Shown here: piece after piece, positions 19,949 through 29,297 of the stretch
How the letters are laid out: every line of letters begins with the position of its first letter
Numbering within the stretch: position 1 is the stretch's first letter
Assembly (NCBI RefSeq): GCF_000612845.1
Contig: NZ_CCAT010000004.1
Coordinates: forward strand, 62,001-126,000
Direction: 5' to 3'
From: Clostridium ihumii AP5
Lineage (GTDB): Bacteria; Bacillota; Clostridia; Clostridiales; Clostridiaceae
DNA length: 64,000 nucleotides
Notes under the pieces: generated by a model
Told to the model about the DNA's origin: nothing
Database searches by the model: none
The model's input: the letters and a program-made list of their open reading frames with translations, nothing else
Position numbers and translations under genes: made by a program

Positions 19949-20773
19949 CTAGTAATTTCCCTTAGTAAATTTTCTTCCTATAAATCTTGAAAGTAAATTT
20001 AATATCAATATTATAACTATTAGAACTATACCTATTCCTGCTGCTAATTCTATGTTTCCTTGTTCTTTAGTTACTAAGTATGCATGAACAGTTAATGTTC
20101 TAGCACTATTCATAACACTTTTAGGAAGTGCAACTGCTGTTCCTGCTGTTAAAAGTATTGCTGCTGACTCTCCTATTATTCTACCGATTGACAATATTAC
20201 ACCTGATAATATTCCTGGCATTGCACTTGGAATTATAACTTTATAAAGTGTCTGAAACCTAGTTCCACCCAATGCTAAAGATGCTTCTTTATAACTTTCT
20301 GGCACTGTTTTTAATGCTTCTTCTGTTGTTCTAATTATTACTGGTAATATCATAATGGCAAGTGTTAAACTAGCCGCCAAAATTGAATATCCCATTTTTA
20401 ACATAATTACAAAGAATATAGAGCCAAATAATCCATATATAATTGATGGAATTCCTGCTAATATTTCAGTAGAAAATCTTATAAATTTAACTATTGAACC
20501 TTGTTTTGCATATTCTTGCAAATAAATTGCAGCTAAAATTCCTATAGGTGTTCCTATAATCAATGCTAATAGAACTGTGTATAATGTCGTAATTGTCATT
20601 GGTAATATTCCACTTGTTCCAGTTGCTGAGTAACCTCCAAATAAGAAGTCAAAACTTATAACTTTCATACCTTTTATTAAAATAAATCCAAGTATTATCA
20701 CTAAAATTAGTAATGTTATGGCTGCAGAAACCCACAATAAAGCATTTAGCAATATTCCCTTCACTTTTCTCAT
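19949..20773 (-). CDS. pstA: Phosphate ABC transporter permease PstA
   Basis: One of the two membrane subunits of the phosphate transporter. Six membrane helices, with the ATPase-contact EAA loop seen as [20 protein letters not shown] (about residues 165-184). 274 aa. Only 2 bases separate it from pstC, and it is probably translationally coupled. Confidence 0.97.
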   Translation of the reverse strand: MRKVKGILLNALLWVSAAITLLILVIILGFILIKGMKVISFDFLFGGYSATGTSGILPMTITTLYTVLLALIIGTPIGILAAIYLQEYAKQGSIVKFIRFSTEILAGIPSIIYGLFGSIFFVIMLKMGYSILAASLTLAIMILPVIIRTTEEALKTVPESYKEASLALGGTRFQTLYKVIIPSAMPGILSGVILSIGRIIGESAAILLTAGTAVALPKSVMNSARTLTVHAYLVTKEQGNIELAAGIGIVLIVIILILNLLSRFIGRKFTKGNY

Positions 20774-20775
20774 AC

Positions 20776-21669
20776 TTATTTACCTACCTTTGAAGATAAT
20801 TTTAAAATTATAAGATTTATAATCATAATAAATATAAATAATACTATTCCTGTAGCAAACAACATTTCTTGATGTACTCCAAATGCATATCCCATTTCCA
20901 ATGCTATATTAGTAGTTAATGGTCTTACACTATCTGTTAATGCTTTAGGAATCATTACACTATTTCCTGCTACTAAAATTACTGCCATTGTTTCTCCAAT
21001 AGCTCTTCCAACACCCAATGCTATGGCTGCTAGGATTCCTGATTTTGCTGATGGTAGTACAATTTTAAATATAGTTTCAATTTTTGATGCACCTAATGCT
21101 AAAGAAGCTTCTTTATAACTTTTAGGAACTGCTCTTATTGATGTTTCTGCAACAGTCACTATAGTTGGTAACATCATTACTGCTAAAACTATTATCACAG
21201 CCAACAATGTTTGGCCTTTTGGTAGATTAAATAACTTTTGTATGCCTGGTACTAAAACTGCTAATCCAAATATTCCATAAAGTACTGATGGAATTCCAGC
21301 TAAAAGTTGAACTGCTGTTGATATAATAGCTCCTATTTTTTTTGATGCTATTTCTGATATAAATAAAGCTGTAAAAATGCCTATTGGTGCACCTATTATT
21401 AAAGCTCCTATCGTTCCATATATTGATGCTAAAATCATAGGGAATATTCCATATTTATTGCTACTTGGAACCCATACTGTCCCTAAAATAAAATCCTTAA
21501 ATGAATATCCTTTAGATATAAATGGCTGTAGACCCTTATAAAATATAAATCCTATTATTAAAAGTAAACTTATAACTGCAACTAATGCACATGTAAAAAA
21601 TATTTTTTGTGTCAAACTCTCTATAAAATATTTTCTTTTGTTACTATTATTCTCTATTTTTAAATTCAA
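20776..21669 (-). CDS. pstC: Phosphate ABC transporter permease PstC
   Basis: Partner permease of PstA. Six membrane helices and the EAA loop [20 protein letters not shown]. About 297 aa from the TTG at 21669, which follows AGAGGTG at good spacing. A GTG three codons earlier lies inside this SD and is less likely. A terminator-like hairpin separates it from pstS. Confidence 0.96.
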   Translation of the reverse strand: MNLKIENNSNKRKYFIESLTQKIFFTCALVAVISLLLIIGFIFYKGLQPFISKGYSFKDFILGTVWVPSSNKYGIFPMILASIYGTIGALIIGAPIGIFTALFISEIASKKIGAIISTAVQLLAGIPSVLYGIFGLAVLVPGIQKLFNLPKGQTLLAVIIVLAVMMLPTIVTVAETSIRAVPKSYKEASLALGASKIETIFKIVLPSAKSGILAAIALGVGRAIGETMAVILVAGNSVMIPKALTDSVRPLTTNIALEMGYAFGVHQEMLFATGIVLFIFIMIINLIILKLSSKVGK

Positions 21670-21808
21670 ATTTTTCACCTCTTTTAATATAAGTCTTATT
21701 TAGTATATCCCTTACTTCATATCTCTATTATATAAATTTACTGTTAAGCTTATATTTAGTCCAAGTTAAACTATTGTTCACTTTATGTTAAGAATAATTA
21801 ACACAAAA

Positions 21809-21841
21809 ATAAGAGAAGATGTTTTATTTCTTCTCTTATCT
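21809..21841 (-). terminator. Intra-operon terminator between pstS and pstC
   Basis: An 11-bp stem ATAAGAGAAGA / TCTTCTCTTAT (21809-21819 with 21829-21839) is followed on the minus strand by TTTTGTG. It lies between pstS and pstC. Partial read-through would give more binding protein than permease, as is usual for ABC importers. Confidence 0.7.
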
Positions 21842-21879
21842 ACTTTAAGGGAGATCTATTTAAAATTATTGTATATACC

Positions 21880-22722
21880 TTAATCTACTTTTATTGATCC
21901 ATTTTTATCTACTATGTTTTGACCTTCTTCACTTAGTATAAAATCTATGAATTTTTTTCCTTGTTCTGATATTTTTCCCTCATTATAAACAAGTAAAAAT
22001 GGTCTTGATAATTTATATTCTTTTGATTTTACTTTCTCAGGTGTAGCCTCCGCACCATCAACTTTTTGTACTGTAATTAAATCATCTAATTGTTCAAAAG
22101 AAACATATCCAATTGCATTATCATTATTTTGAACTGTTGTTTTAATATTTCCACTTCCATCTGCTATTGTTGCATCTTGAATTAATTCTTCTGATTTAAA
22201 TCCTAAGATTTCTTGGAATGCATCTCTAGTTCCTGAACCATCTTCTCTTGATACAACTACTATAGTTTTATCTTCCCCACCGACTTCTTTCCAATTTTTT
22301 ATTTTTCCTGTATATATATCTTTTATTTGAGCTGATGTAAGTTCCTTTACTTTATTGTTTTTATTTGTTATAACTGCAATTCCATCATAAGCAATTGTTT
22401 GTTCTTTAAGATTTGCACTTTTTTCTTCTGATTTCAAATCACGAGAAGACATCCCTATCTCTGTTATTCCATTTATTGCATTTTGTATTCCTGATGATGA
22501 TCCTACTGCTTGTATTTCTATGTTAACTCCCTCATTTTTGCTTTTATAAGTTTCTGCTTCTTTTTCCATTAAAGGTGATATTGATGTAGATCCGGATATT
22601 TTTATTGATACATCTTTTCCACTTCCACTTGTACTATCAGAATTATTTGATGACCCACATCCTACTAAAGTTAATGATGATATTAACATTGCTGTTACAA
22701 TTCCTAGTAATTTTTTTTTCAT
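21880..22722 (-). CDS. pstS: Phosphate-binding lipoprotein PstS
   Basis: Extracellular phosphate receptor of the Pst system. The signal peptide ends in lipobox LVGC (Cys about 22). The binding fold shows ISGSTSISPLM (about residues 42-52), GSSSGIQNAI and SREDGSGTRDAF, the phosphate loops of the family. 280 aa. First gene of the operon, behind the PhoP boxes. Confidence 0.96.
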   Translation of the reverse strand: MKKKLLGIVTAMLISSLTLVGCGSSNNSDSTSGSGKDVSIKISGSTSISPLMEKEAETYKSKNEGVNIEIQAVGSSSGIQNAINGITEIGMSSRDLKSEEKSANLKEQTIAYDGIAVITNKNNKVKELTSAQIKDIYTGKIKNWKEVGGEDKTIVVVSREDGSGTRDAFQEILGFKSEELIQDATIADGSGNIKTTVQNNDNAIGYVSFEQLDDLITVQKVDGAEATPEKVKSKEYKLSRPFLLVYNEGKISEQGKKFIDFILSEEGQNIVDKNGSIKVD

Positions 22723-22790
22723 TTAAACTACCTCCACACGATTATATATTTAATATTATTTTCTCTCTTTAATTTAATTTTAATTCATCA

Positions 22791-22843
22791 ATGTTAAAGG
22801 TAGATTAAGTTAATGTTTAATCTATGTTTAAGTTATGTAAAAA
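22791..22843 (-). promoter_or_regulatory. PhoP box array upstream of pstS
   Basis: ATGTTNAA-type repeats start at 22792, 22814, 22825 and 22836, with a weaker GATTAAG at 22803, so five units lie exactly 11 bases apart. On the transcribed strand they read TTAAACAT-like, matching the TT(A/T)ACA direct-repeat pattern of PhoP sites. The PhoPR genes are not in the window. Confidence 0.75.
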
Positions 22844-22873
22844 TAATTTAACATTTACTTAAAAAAAGTAAAT

Positions 22874-22911
22874 GAATCAAACTAAATCATATAGATTTAG
22901 TTTGATTCCTA
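22874..22911 (-). terminator. Terminator of the OppC-membrane protein operon
   Basis: A perfect 15-bp stem (22874-22888 with 22894-22908), 5-base loop, then a U-rich run on the minus strand. Confidence 0.85.
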
Positions 22912-22913
22912 AT

Positions 22914-24554
22914 TTAATACATCAATGGAATATAAATCATCAAACTTACTATTATATCAATACCAATAGCTGGAGCTATGCTAAGTGCCATTATATTGCT
23001 ATCTATATCTTTAGAATAATATCTATATGAATAGATAGCTATTATTATAGATATTATTCCTAGCATTAAAAGTCCATTTTTCATTGATATATATTTTGTT
23101 ATATCTTTACCTATTATATCATTATAAAATGTACCTTTTATCTCAATAGCCCTAATAACAAACATAATTATATACGAAAATACATACAATATTTTCTTAA
23201 ACCTATCACTAAATTTAAACTCAAGAATGGAAAAAATAGAAACTATTGCGAGTGGAATTAACATCCACTTTAATCCTGTTAGCATTATAAAAAATATAGA
23301 TGTTAATATTTTTTCTATAGCAGTTATACTAGCATCTTTCCTATTTTCATTTGTATATCCAGAATTTTTCTTAATAAATTCATTATCTTTAGAAATCAAT
23401 TTCAATCCTGATTCACTTTTATTATATGAATCAACAAAGACACAATAATCATCTGAACTAGCTGGATATACTGATATGTTTCTTGTATTAGTAATAACAT
23501 CCTTTACAGTTATTAGTCCCGTCTTATCTCCTAATTTAACCATATTGTCAAACTGACTCACTATAATTTGATTTTGTGTTTTCCCTTTATAATTTGTTAT
23601 ATTTGCATCTGAAATTATCATGTTATTATCTATATTTTGAATTAATTTTATATCTTCCATTTCATCTATATTTATGTCATATTCATTTTCTAAATTTCCA
23701 GTTTTAGGTTTAATTATTGTTAAAAATTCTCCTTTTTTAATTTGATTAATTTCTATGTTTTTTCCTATTGGAATTTCTAAACATTCATCCTCCATTTGAC
23801 CATTTTTAAAAACATATCTACACATTGAATATAGATTCTCATCTTTTACAAGTATAAATGGATTTACAATTTGGCAAAAATCATCAGAAGTTCTTTGTAT
23901 CTCATTTGATAAATACGTAATTTCACCGTTTTTTAAGATAGCATATTGAAATTTTCCATCTTTTTTTTGATATCCTAGAATAAATGAATCTTTATACTTT
24001 GAAACACATTGATAACTACACTTAATATCTGTTTTTATTGTACTATTCTTACCTGATTTTAAGTCCCTTACCTCAATATAGTTGTCAAAAAATAAACCAT
24101 ATGAATTTTCTGATATTTTAACAAGATCTTTAACATTTTCAACTTTGCTATTTGATATTATATTAAACTCTTCATCAAACTTTAATATATTTACAATTTT
24201 ACCATTTTCATTTGATATACTATAACTTACAAAAATATTTTTTCCATTTTCAAATAAATTAATATTCATTGGTTCTTGATTTAATTTAGCTATCTCTATA
24301 TCTTTTTTTATATTTCCTTTAAAATCAGTTCTAATTAAATTTAAAATCTTGCCATCCTGATATGCAATTATAACTTCATCATTGCTTTTAATAATATCTG
24401 GTCCTACAGTAATATTAGCAATTTTTAGTTGAATAGCATTGCTCCACTCTTTGCTATTATTTAATCCCATGGCTTTTAATTCTATTTTATAATGAAATGT
24501 AAAGATTACTAAAACTAATAATGATGCAACTAATAATATTCTCTTTTTTTTCAT
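22914..24554 (-). CDS. Large membrane protein with extracellular domain, unknown (paralogue 1)
   Basis: Residues 5-24 are one membrane helix. About 390 extracellular-looking residues follow, with beta-propeller-like repeats (short strands, NG/DG turns, SY/GY motifs). Four membrane helices lie in about 415-545. No known motif is recognised. It overlaps the OppC-like permease gene by 4 bases (ATGA), so the two are made together. The product at 33166-34746 has the same layout and similar N-terminal sequence (KEWSN / NKWSK), showing a duplication. It may be a sensor or partner for the permease; this is inference only. Confidence 0.7.
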   Translation of the reverse strand: MKKKRILLVASLLVLVIFTFHYKIELKAMGLNNSKEWSNAIQLKIANITVGPDIIKSNDEVIIAYQDGKILNLIRTDFKGNIKKDIEIAKLNQEPMNINLFENGKNIFVSYSISNENGKIVNILKFDEEFNIISNSKVENVKDLVKISENSYGLFFDNYIEVRDLKSGKNSTIKTDIKCSYQCVSKYKDSFILGYQKKDGKFQYAILKNGEITYLSNEIQRTSDDFCQIVNPFILVKDENLYSMCRYVFKNGQMEDECLEIPIGKNIEINQIKKGEFLTIIKPKTGNLENEYDINIDEMEDIKLIQNIDNNMIISDANITNYKGKTQNQIIVSQFDNMVKLGDKTGLITVKDVITNTRNISVYPASSDDYCVFVDSYNKSESGLKLISKDNEFIKKNSGYTNENRKDASITAIEKILTSIFFIMLTGLKWMLIPLAIVSIFSILEFKFSDRFKKILYVFSYIIMFVIRAIEIKGTFYNDIIGKDITKYISMKNGLLMLGIISIIIAIYSYRYYSKDIDSNIMALSIAPAIGIDIIVSLMIYIPLMY

Positions 24555-25471
24555 ATCTTTCTCCTCTTATACCATTCTAATTCATTAGCACTGATTGAAT
24601 TGTTCAATCCATCACCCATAAGATTGAATGATAATGAAATTAGAATTAACACAGCCATTGGTATTAAAATCGTATATGGATAAAATATAGCTAGACCTCT
24701 ATTAAGTGCCATTAATTTTCCTAGTGTTAAATTAACACCTAAGCCCATAAAGCTAAAACTTGATTCTATTAAAATTGTATTTGGTATTTCTAGTGTTAAG
24801 ATTACTATTATTGTACTAATCATATTTCTAAAAAAATGTCTTGTTACTATTCTAGAAACACTTGCCCCTAAAGACTTTGCTGCTAATATATACTCTTGCT
24901 CCCTAATTTCCAACAATTGCCCTCTAGTAGATGTTATTATATTACAACACCCATTTATAGCTAATGCCATAATTAATGATTCCTCATTTTGTCCTAACAC
25001 TATATACAATAATACTATCCAAACTAAAACATGTATGCTGATCATAATTTCTACTATTCTCATGATTATACAATCTACTAACCCCCCATAATAGCTGCAA
25101 ATACCTCCAAATATGAATCCTATACTAATATCAAAAAATATAACTTTTAAACAAATTCTAAATGTATTTTTTGCTGCAACCCATAACATAATATATAAAT
25201 CATTGTAAGTTTGACTAATTCCAAACCAATGCTCTTTACTTGGAAACATATTATCACTTCTTTTAAATGCATCCGTTATTTCCCATTTCGAAAAATTAGG
25301 ACAAATAGCTATTGCCATAATAATTATTATTAGCATTATAAAACCTATTTTGAACTTCTTATTATTTAAAATTCTTTTTTTTATATTAGAATTATAATAA
25401 GCAACTTCTTCAATATATTCATTATTTGTATTTACAAACTTAAACTTATTTGATTTAATTTCAATCATCAT
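24551..25471 (-). CDS. Lone OppC/DppC-like ABC transporter permease
   Basis: Resembles the C-type membrane subunit of peptide/nickel ABC importers. A cytoplasmic N-terminus is followed by a helix at about 41-60, then five helices with the EAA loop EYILAAKSLGASVSRIVTRH (about residues 197-216) and the family segment SSFSFMGLGVN. 306 aa. No OppB, ATPase or binding-protein gene is adjacent; instead it is coupled to the unknown membrane protein gene at 22914-24554. It may use subunits encoded elsewhere. Confidence 0.85.
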   Translation of the reverse strand: MMIEIKSNKFKFVNTNNEYIEEVAYYNSNIKKRILNNKKFKIGFIMLIIIIMAIAICPNFSKWEITDAFKRSDNMFPSKEHWFGISQTYNDLYIMLWVAAKNTFRICLKVIFFDISIGFIFGGICSYYGGLVDCIIMRIVEIMISIHVLVWIVLLYIVLGQNEESLIMALAINGCCNIITSTRGQLLEIREQEYILAAKSLGASVSRIVTRHFFRNMISTIIVILTLEIPNTILIESSFSFMGLGVNLTLGKLMALNRGLAIFYPYTILIPMAVLILISLSFNLMGDGLNNSISANELEWYKRRKI

Positions 25472-25827
25472 ATCCCCCTTTTCATATTTTTACTACCCCT
25501 AAACTCTAACAATATAGATTGCATACATATAAAGATTATCTATATTTCATTATACTAAATATACCCTTTTTTTTTATTAATTACCAATTTTTAAATATTA
25601 ACATTTTTTTAACTAAATATTATATTTATTTTTATTGTCAACTCATTCAATCAATTGTATAAAAACATTTATATAAAACCTTTTGTTAATTTGATTTTTT
25701 ATACTATATTTTTTTGTTATAATTAATATTATTATTATTTTACATTTTTGTATATATATTCTTTGTTTGTTGTGATTATCATTAATATGTATACCGATAT
25801 AACTTTTATAATAAAAAGGGGGCTTTT
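25472..25827. other. Intergenic region
   Basis: A divergent gap of about 356 bases between the OppC-like gene and the MATE gene. It is extremely AT-rich, with several possible -10 boxes. I see no gene, repeat or confident operator. Confidence 0.4.
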
Positions 25828-27189
25828 ATGTTAAATAAAATTGAAGCAAAAAACGTTTTGAAAATTGCATTACCAGCTGTTGGAGAAATGGTCTTATGCA
25901 CTATGATTGGAGTTTTAGACACATTAATGATTGGTAGATATGGTGGTCAACTATCTGTCAGTACTGTGGGAATCTCATGGGAAATATTAAATGCATTTGC
26001 CAATATTCTTGTTATAATGGGTATCTGTGTTGCTATTACTTCCATAGTTTCAAGACTATATGGTGCAAATAAAATTGATTTAGCTGAAGAATACGCAACC
26101 ATTGGATTTGGCATAGGTGCAATAATAATTTTTACTACAATAATATTTATATTTTTATTTGCAGGAAATTTATTATCACTGGCTGGATGTGATACTAAAG
26201 TTTTGCTAACTGCAAAAAAATTTATAAGAATAGTATGTTTAGGTCTAACTTTTAATATGTTTACTAACATTTTTTCTGCAATTCAAAGAGCCTATGGAAA
26301 TACTAAAGTTCCATTAATTACATATGTCATTATTATTATATTGAACTTTACTTTAGATTATAGTTTAATTTTTGGTAAGTTTGGATTACCTGAATTAGGT
26401 GTCATAGGTGCTGCAATAGCAACTATCATAGCACAATTTTGTGGCTTTTTATTTGCATTAACTTATAGTATAAAAAAATCAAAAATCAAAATTAGAGTTA
26501 AATACTTTAAAAATTTTACTGGTCATAAATTTAAAGAAATTTTAAGACTATCAATTCCTGCTTCACTTCAAGAAGGTGCTTTTAGCATAAGCAGACTTTG
26601 CACTTCTTTTATGATTATGAGACTTGGAACGCTTGCTTTCTCTGCTAATACTATTACTGGTAGTTTAGAATCTCTTTCTTATATGCCTGGATATGGATTT
26701 GCTGTTGCCTGTACTTCTATGGTTGGAAATAGATTTGGTGCTGAAGATTATGATGAGGCAAAAAAATATGCTTATAATTGTAATATCTTAGGACTTATTT
26801 CAATGATTTCAGTAGCATCATTATTTGTTTTAATACCTAAATTATTAATTATGCTTTTTATATCTCCTTCCGAAACTGAAGTTATAAACTTAGGTGCTAA
26901 ATGTTTAATGGTTGCCTCACTTCAACAACCTGGCATGGCAATTTCAATGATTTATGGTGGTGCTTTAAAAGGTATCGGTGATACAAAGACCCCATTTAAA
27001 GTTTCTTTATTTACTGGATGGTGCATCCGTTTACCATTAACATTTTATTTTATATATATAAAAAAAGTGTCTGTTTTATATTTTTGGTGGATTTGTGTAA
27101 TTCAATGGATAATTGATGCTCTTCTTATATTTATAGCATATAAACGTAGATTTAACACACTTCCTAAAAGCAGGTGTAAAAATCCTTAA
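25828..27189 (+). CDS. MATE-family efflux transporter
   Basis: A 453-aa protein with 12 membrane helices in two homologous halves, each opening with a P-A(L/S)xGE/QE type segment (ALPAVGEMVL near residue 13; SIPASLQEGAF near 240). These proteins export drugs or cationic compounds in exchange for Na+ or H+. The substrate cannot be told. ATG after AAAAGGGGG. Single gene; repeat element B starts 9 bases after its stop. Confidence 0.92.
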   Translation: MLNKIEAKNVLKIALPAVGEMVLCTMIGVLDTLMIGRYGGQLSVSTVGISWEILNAFANILVIMGICVAITSIVSRLYGANKIDLAEEYATIGFGIGAIIIFTTIIFIFLFAGNLLSLAGCDTKVLLTAKKFIRIVCLGLTFNMFTNIFSAIQRAYGNTKVPLITYVIIIILNFTLDYSLIFGKFGLPELGVIGAAIATIIAQFCGFLFALTYSIKKSKIKIRVKYFKNFTGHKFKEILRLSIPASLQEGAFSISRLCTSFMIMRLGTLAFSANTITGSLESLSYMPGYGFAVACTSMVGNRFGAEDYDEAKKYAYNCNILGLISMISVASLFVLIPKLLIMLFISPSETEVINLGAKCLMVASLQQPGMAISMIYGGALKGIGDTKTPFKVSLFTGWCIRLPLTFYFIYIKKVSVLYFWWICVIQWIIDALLIFIAYKRRFNTLPKSRCKNP

Positions 27190-27197
27190 AATAATAT

Positions 27198-27552
27198 TAT
27201 ATAGAGTTCCAAGTTCAAATTTAAAGTAATGTCTTTCTCAAATGATATTATTAAGCTTACAGTTTATTTTTATATTTGGAACCAAGTAAGAGTTAAGAGT
27301 GAAAAGTGAAAAGTTATAGTTGATATTACTCACTTCGTTCCTAATATCTAAAAATGGAAATGCTTAAAAACTACGTTTTTATGTTGTTTTCAACTAATTT
27401 GCTCTGCAAATTTGATAAAAAATCATTCTTTAAAATTGGAAATCCAATTTTTACATTCATTTTCAACTTCCAATTTTCAATTTTCAATTAAATTAATTAG
27501 AATTCTCAACTGAAACATGAATAACTTAAAGTTTAAACTTGTATTCCTATAT
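27198..27552. repeat. MITE-like repeat, copy B (355 bp)
   Basis: Starts TATATAGAGTTCCAAG and ends ATTCCTATAT. The ends form the same imperfect terminal inverted repeat as copy A. The left 90 bases match A (GTTCCA ... TTATTAAGCTTACAGTTTAT ... TGGAACC). The right 50 bases match A closely (TTCTCAACTGAAACATG, AATAACTTAAAGTTTAAACT). The middle is about 100 bases longer and consists of short self-complementary stretches. No coding frame. It lies between the MATE gene and the hairpin after spmB. Confidence 0.65.
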
Positions 27553-27592
27553 CAATAAGCAAGAATTATTTCAATAATTCTTGCTTATTGAT
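27551..27592. terminator. Long perfect hairpin after spmB
   Basis: A perfect 20-bp inverted repeat (27551-27570 with 27573-27592). It lies downstream of spmB on the minus strand, but neither side has a proper U run: the spmB-proximal side is followed directly by the end of repeat B. It may be a terminator whose U run was displaced when the repeat inserted. Confidence 0.5.
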
Positions 27593-27655
27593 GAAAAAAG
27601 ATTTTTCCATTTTAAAATCTAACTCCTAATTTCAATACCCACACTGAACTTTCAA

Positions 27656-28177
27656 TTAAATTAAGAACCTTGCTACATTAACTGCAATAAGTACTGCACA
27701 CATATCAACAAGTAATGCTACCCATAAAGTATGTCTTATCTTTTTTATTTTTACAGCGCCAAAATAAACTGCTAATGTATAAAATATTGTTTCCGTTGAT
27801 CCCATTATTATTGATGCACATATTCCAACAAATGTATCTGGTCCATATTGTTTCACTACATCAGTAAATACTCCAACTGCTCCACTTCCTGATAAAGGTT
27901 TCATCATAACTAATGGTACAACTTCTGGTGGCACTCCAACTTTATCTACCCCTGGCTTTATTATAGATATTAAAAAATCCATTGCTCCAGAAGCCCTAAA
28001 AACATTTATTGCTATAAGCATTGCTAAGAGGTACGGAAAAATTCTAAGGCATATTCCAAGGCCTTCTTTTGCTCCCTCTATAAAACATTCATATACTTTT
28101 ACATTTTTCACGACACCATAAGTTACAATTAAAATTATTATTATCGGTATTATTGCTTTTATTATATATTCAAACAT
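27656..28177 (-). CDS. spmB: Spore maturation protein B
   Basis: A nucleoside-recognition (Gate) domain membrane protein needed, with SpmA, for spore-core dehydration in Bacillus and Clostridium. Four or five hydrophobic segments; the conserved part is MKPLSGSGAVGVFTD followed by GSTETIFYTLAVYFG. 173 aa. It starts 12 bases after spmA, so one operon. Confidence 0.95.
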   Translation of the reverse strand: MFEYIIKAIIPIIIILIVTYGVVKNVKVYECFIEGAKEGLGICLRIFPYLLAMLIAINVFRASGAMDFLISIIKPGVDKVGVPPEVVPLVMMKPLSGSGAVGVFTDVVKQYGPDTFVGICASIIMGSTETIFYTLAVYFGAVKIKKIRHTLWVALLVDMCAVLIAVNVARFLI

Positions 28178-28189
28178 AATATCACCACC

Positions 28190-28765
28190 TTAAAAATACC
28201 TTTGCAATATTTTACACAATATAATTCCTATAATAGATGCTATAAATGTTGTTATTATAGCTGGAATTATTATCAGTCCAGGGTTTGAGGAACCTGCCGC
28301 CGCCCTAATTGATATAACCGTACTTGGTACTAATTGAACACATGCTGCATTTAAAATTAAAAATAGTATCATATCATTAGTAGCAGTACCTTTTTCATTA
28401 TTGAGCCTGTCCATTTCTTCCATTGCTTTTATCCCAAAAGGTGTAGCAGCATTTCCAAGCCCAAACATATTAGCTGTTATATTCATAACAATTGCTCCCA
28501 TAGCCTTCTCATCTTTTCCTGCTTCCTTAAAAATTCTTTTTAATATAGGCATAAGTAATTTTGATAATTTCCCTGTCAAACCACTCTTCTCAGCTATTTT
28601 CATAACCCCACACCACAAGCACATCATTCCAACAAGCCCTATAATAAGTTCTACTGTTGATGTTGTTGTAGAAATTATTGCATTTGATATTATTTCTCCA
28701 CTACCATTAAAAAGTCCAAATATAATGCCAATAGCTAAAATTAAAAACCATACTATATTTATCAT
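28190..28765 (-). CDS. spmA: Spore maturation protein A
   Basis: Partner of SpmB with the same Gate-type fold. Hydrophobic segments cover most of the 191 residues. Conserved motifs are GMMCLWCGVMKIAEKSGL and NITANMFGLGNAATPFGIKA. Expression in the mother cell or forespore is known from Bacillus; no sporulation promoter is assigned here. Confidence 0.95.
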   Translation of the reverse strand: MINIVWFLILAIGIIFGLFNGSGEIISNAIISTTTSTVELIIGLVGMMCLWCGVMKIAEKSGLTGKLSKLLMPILKRIFKEAGKDEKAMGAIVMNITANMFGLGNAATPFGIKAMEEMDRLNNEKGTATNDMILFLILNAACVQLVPSTVISIRAAAGSSNPGLIIIPAIITTFIASIIGIILCKILQRYF

Positions 28766-28991
28766 TTTTTATTTTCTCCTCTCATAGTTTCCATTTATTT
28801 AAAGTATAAATTCTAATTTCTTTGCCACATTAAATATATATGTAATATTTCTTATAAAATTTCATTTTAGAATTATTTTAACTTGAAATTATATAAACTC
28901 AATGCTAACATTTTAATAAGCATATAAAAAAGATACTATTAAAAACTTATATATTATCTTTTTTTTAAATGCATTAAGACTTAAATTTATT

Positions 28992-29012
28992 TAGTTTAAT
29001 TAAATTAAACTA
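28992..29012. promoter_or_regulatory. Perfect 9-3-9 inverted repeat before the 61-aa gene
   Basis: TAGTTTAAT (28992-29000), TAA, ATTAAACTA (29004-29012) is a perfect palindrome ending about 10 bases before the AAAGGAG ribosome site. It may be a protein operator or, on RNA, a hairpin near the ribosome site. Confidence 0.4.
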
Positions 29013-29032
29013 GCTTTTAAAGGAGATTTTTT

Positions 29033-29218
29033 ATGAAAGAAAATAATTTAGAACTTGCTCAAAAAGACATTGATGCTGCATTATCTACTATTGAAAAATT
29101 AGAACAAGGAATTAGACAAAATGCTATTTCTGAAGACTTTGTAAAAAAGAATTTTGTAGAATTATCTAAAAAACTTCAAGACATAGAAAGTTTATTAAAA
29201 GAAGAAGGACTAATTTAA
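29033..29218 (+). CDS. Small helical protein, 61 aa, unknown
   Basis: Starts MKENNLELAQKDIDAALSTI. The whole protein is predicted helical and acidic, with heptad-like spacing suggesting a short coiled coil. No family recognised. A strong AAAGGAG site lies before ATG 29033, a palindrome precedes it and a clean terminator follows, so it is a real single gene. Confidence 0.75.
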   Translation: MKENNLELAQKDIDAALSTIEKLEQGIRQNAISEDFVKKNFVELSKKLQDIESLLKEEGLI

Positions 29219-29261
29219 AGTCTTATAAAAATTTTCATTTAATTTATGAATATAAAATAAT

Positions 29262-29297
29262 AAAAAATAGGCTTTATTTTAATAAAGCCTATTTTTT
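29262..29297. terminator. Bidirectional terminator, 61-aa gene / truA
   Basis: A perfect 17-bp stem (29262-29278 with 29281-29297) with T6 and A6 flanks in the arms, between convergent genes. Confidence 0.85.

Noticed and set aside
25775-25790. Fur-box-like TGATTATCATTA upstream of the MATE gene
   Set aside because: Only about half of a Fur site, in very AT-rich DNA where such matches are expected; no iron-related gene near.
28925-28968. Terminator-like A-run/T-run inverted repeat between spmA and the 61-aa gene
   Set aside because: The arms are mostly A and T runs with a long loop, so the pairing may be chance; it lies in a divergent gap where no transcript is known to end.
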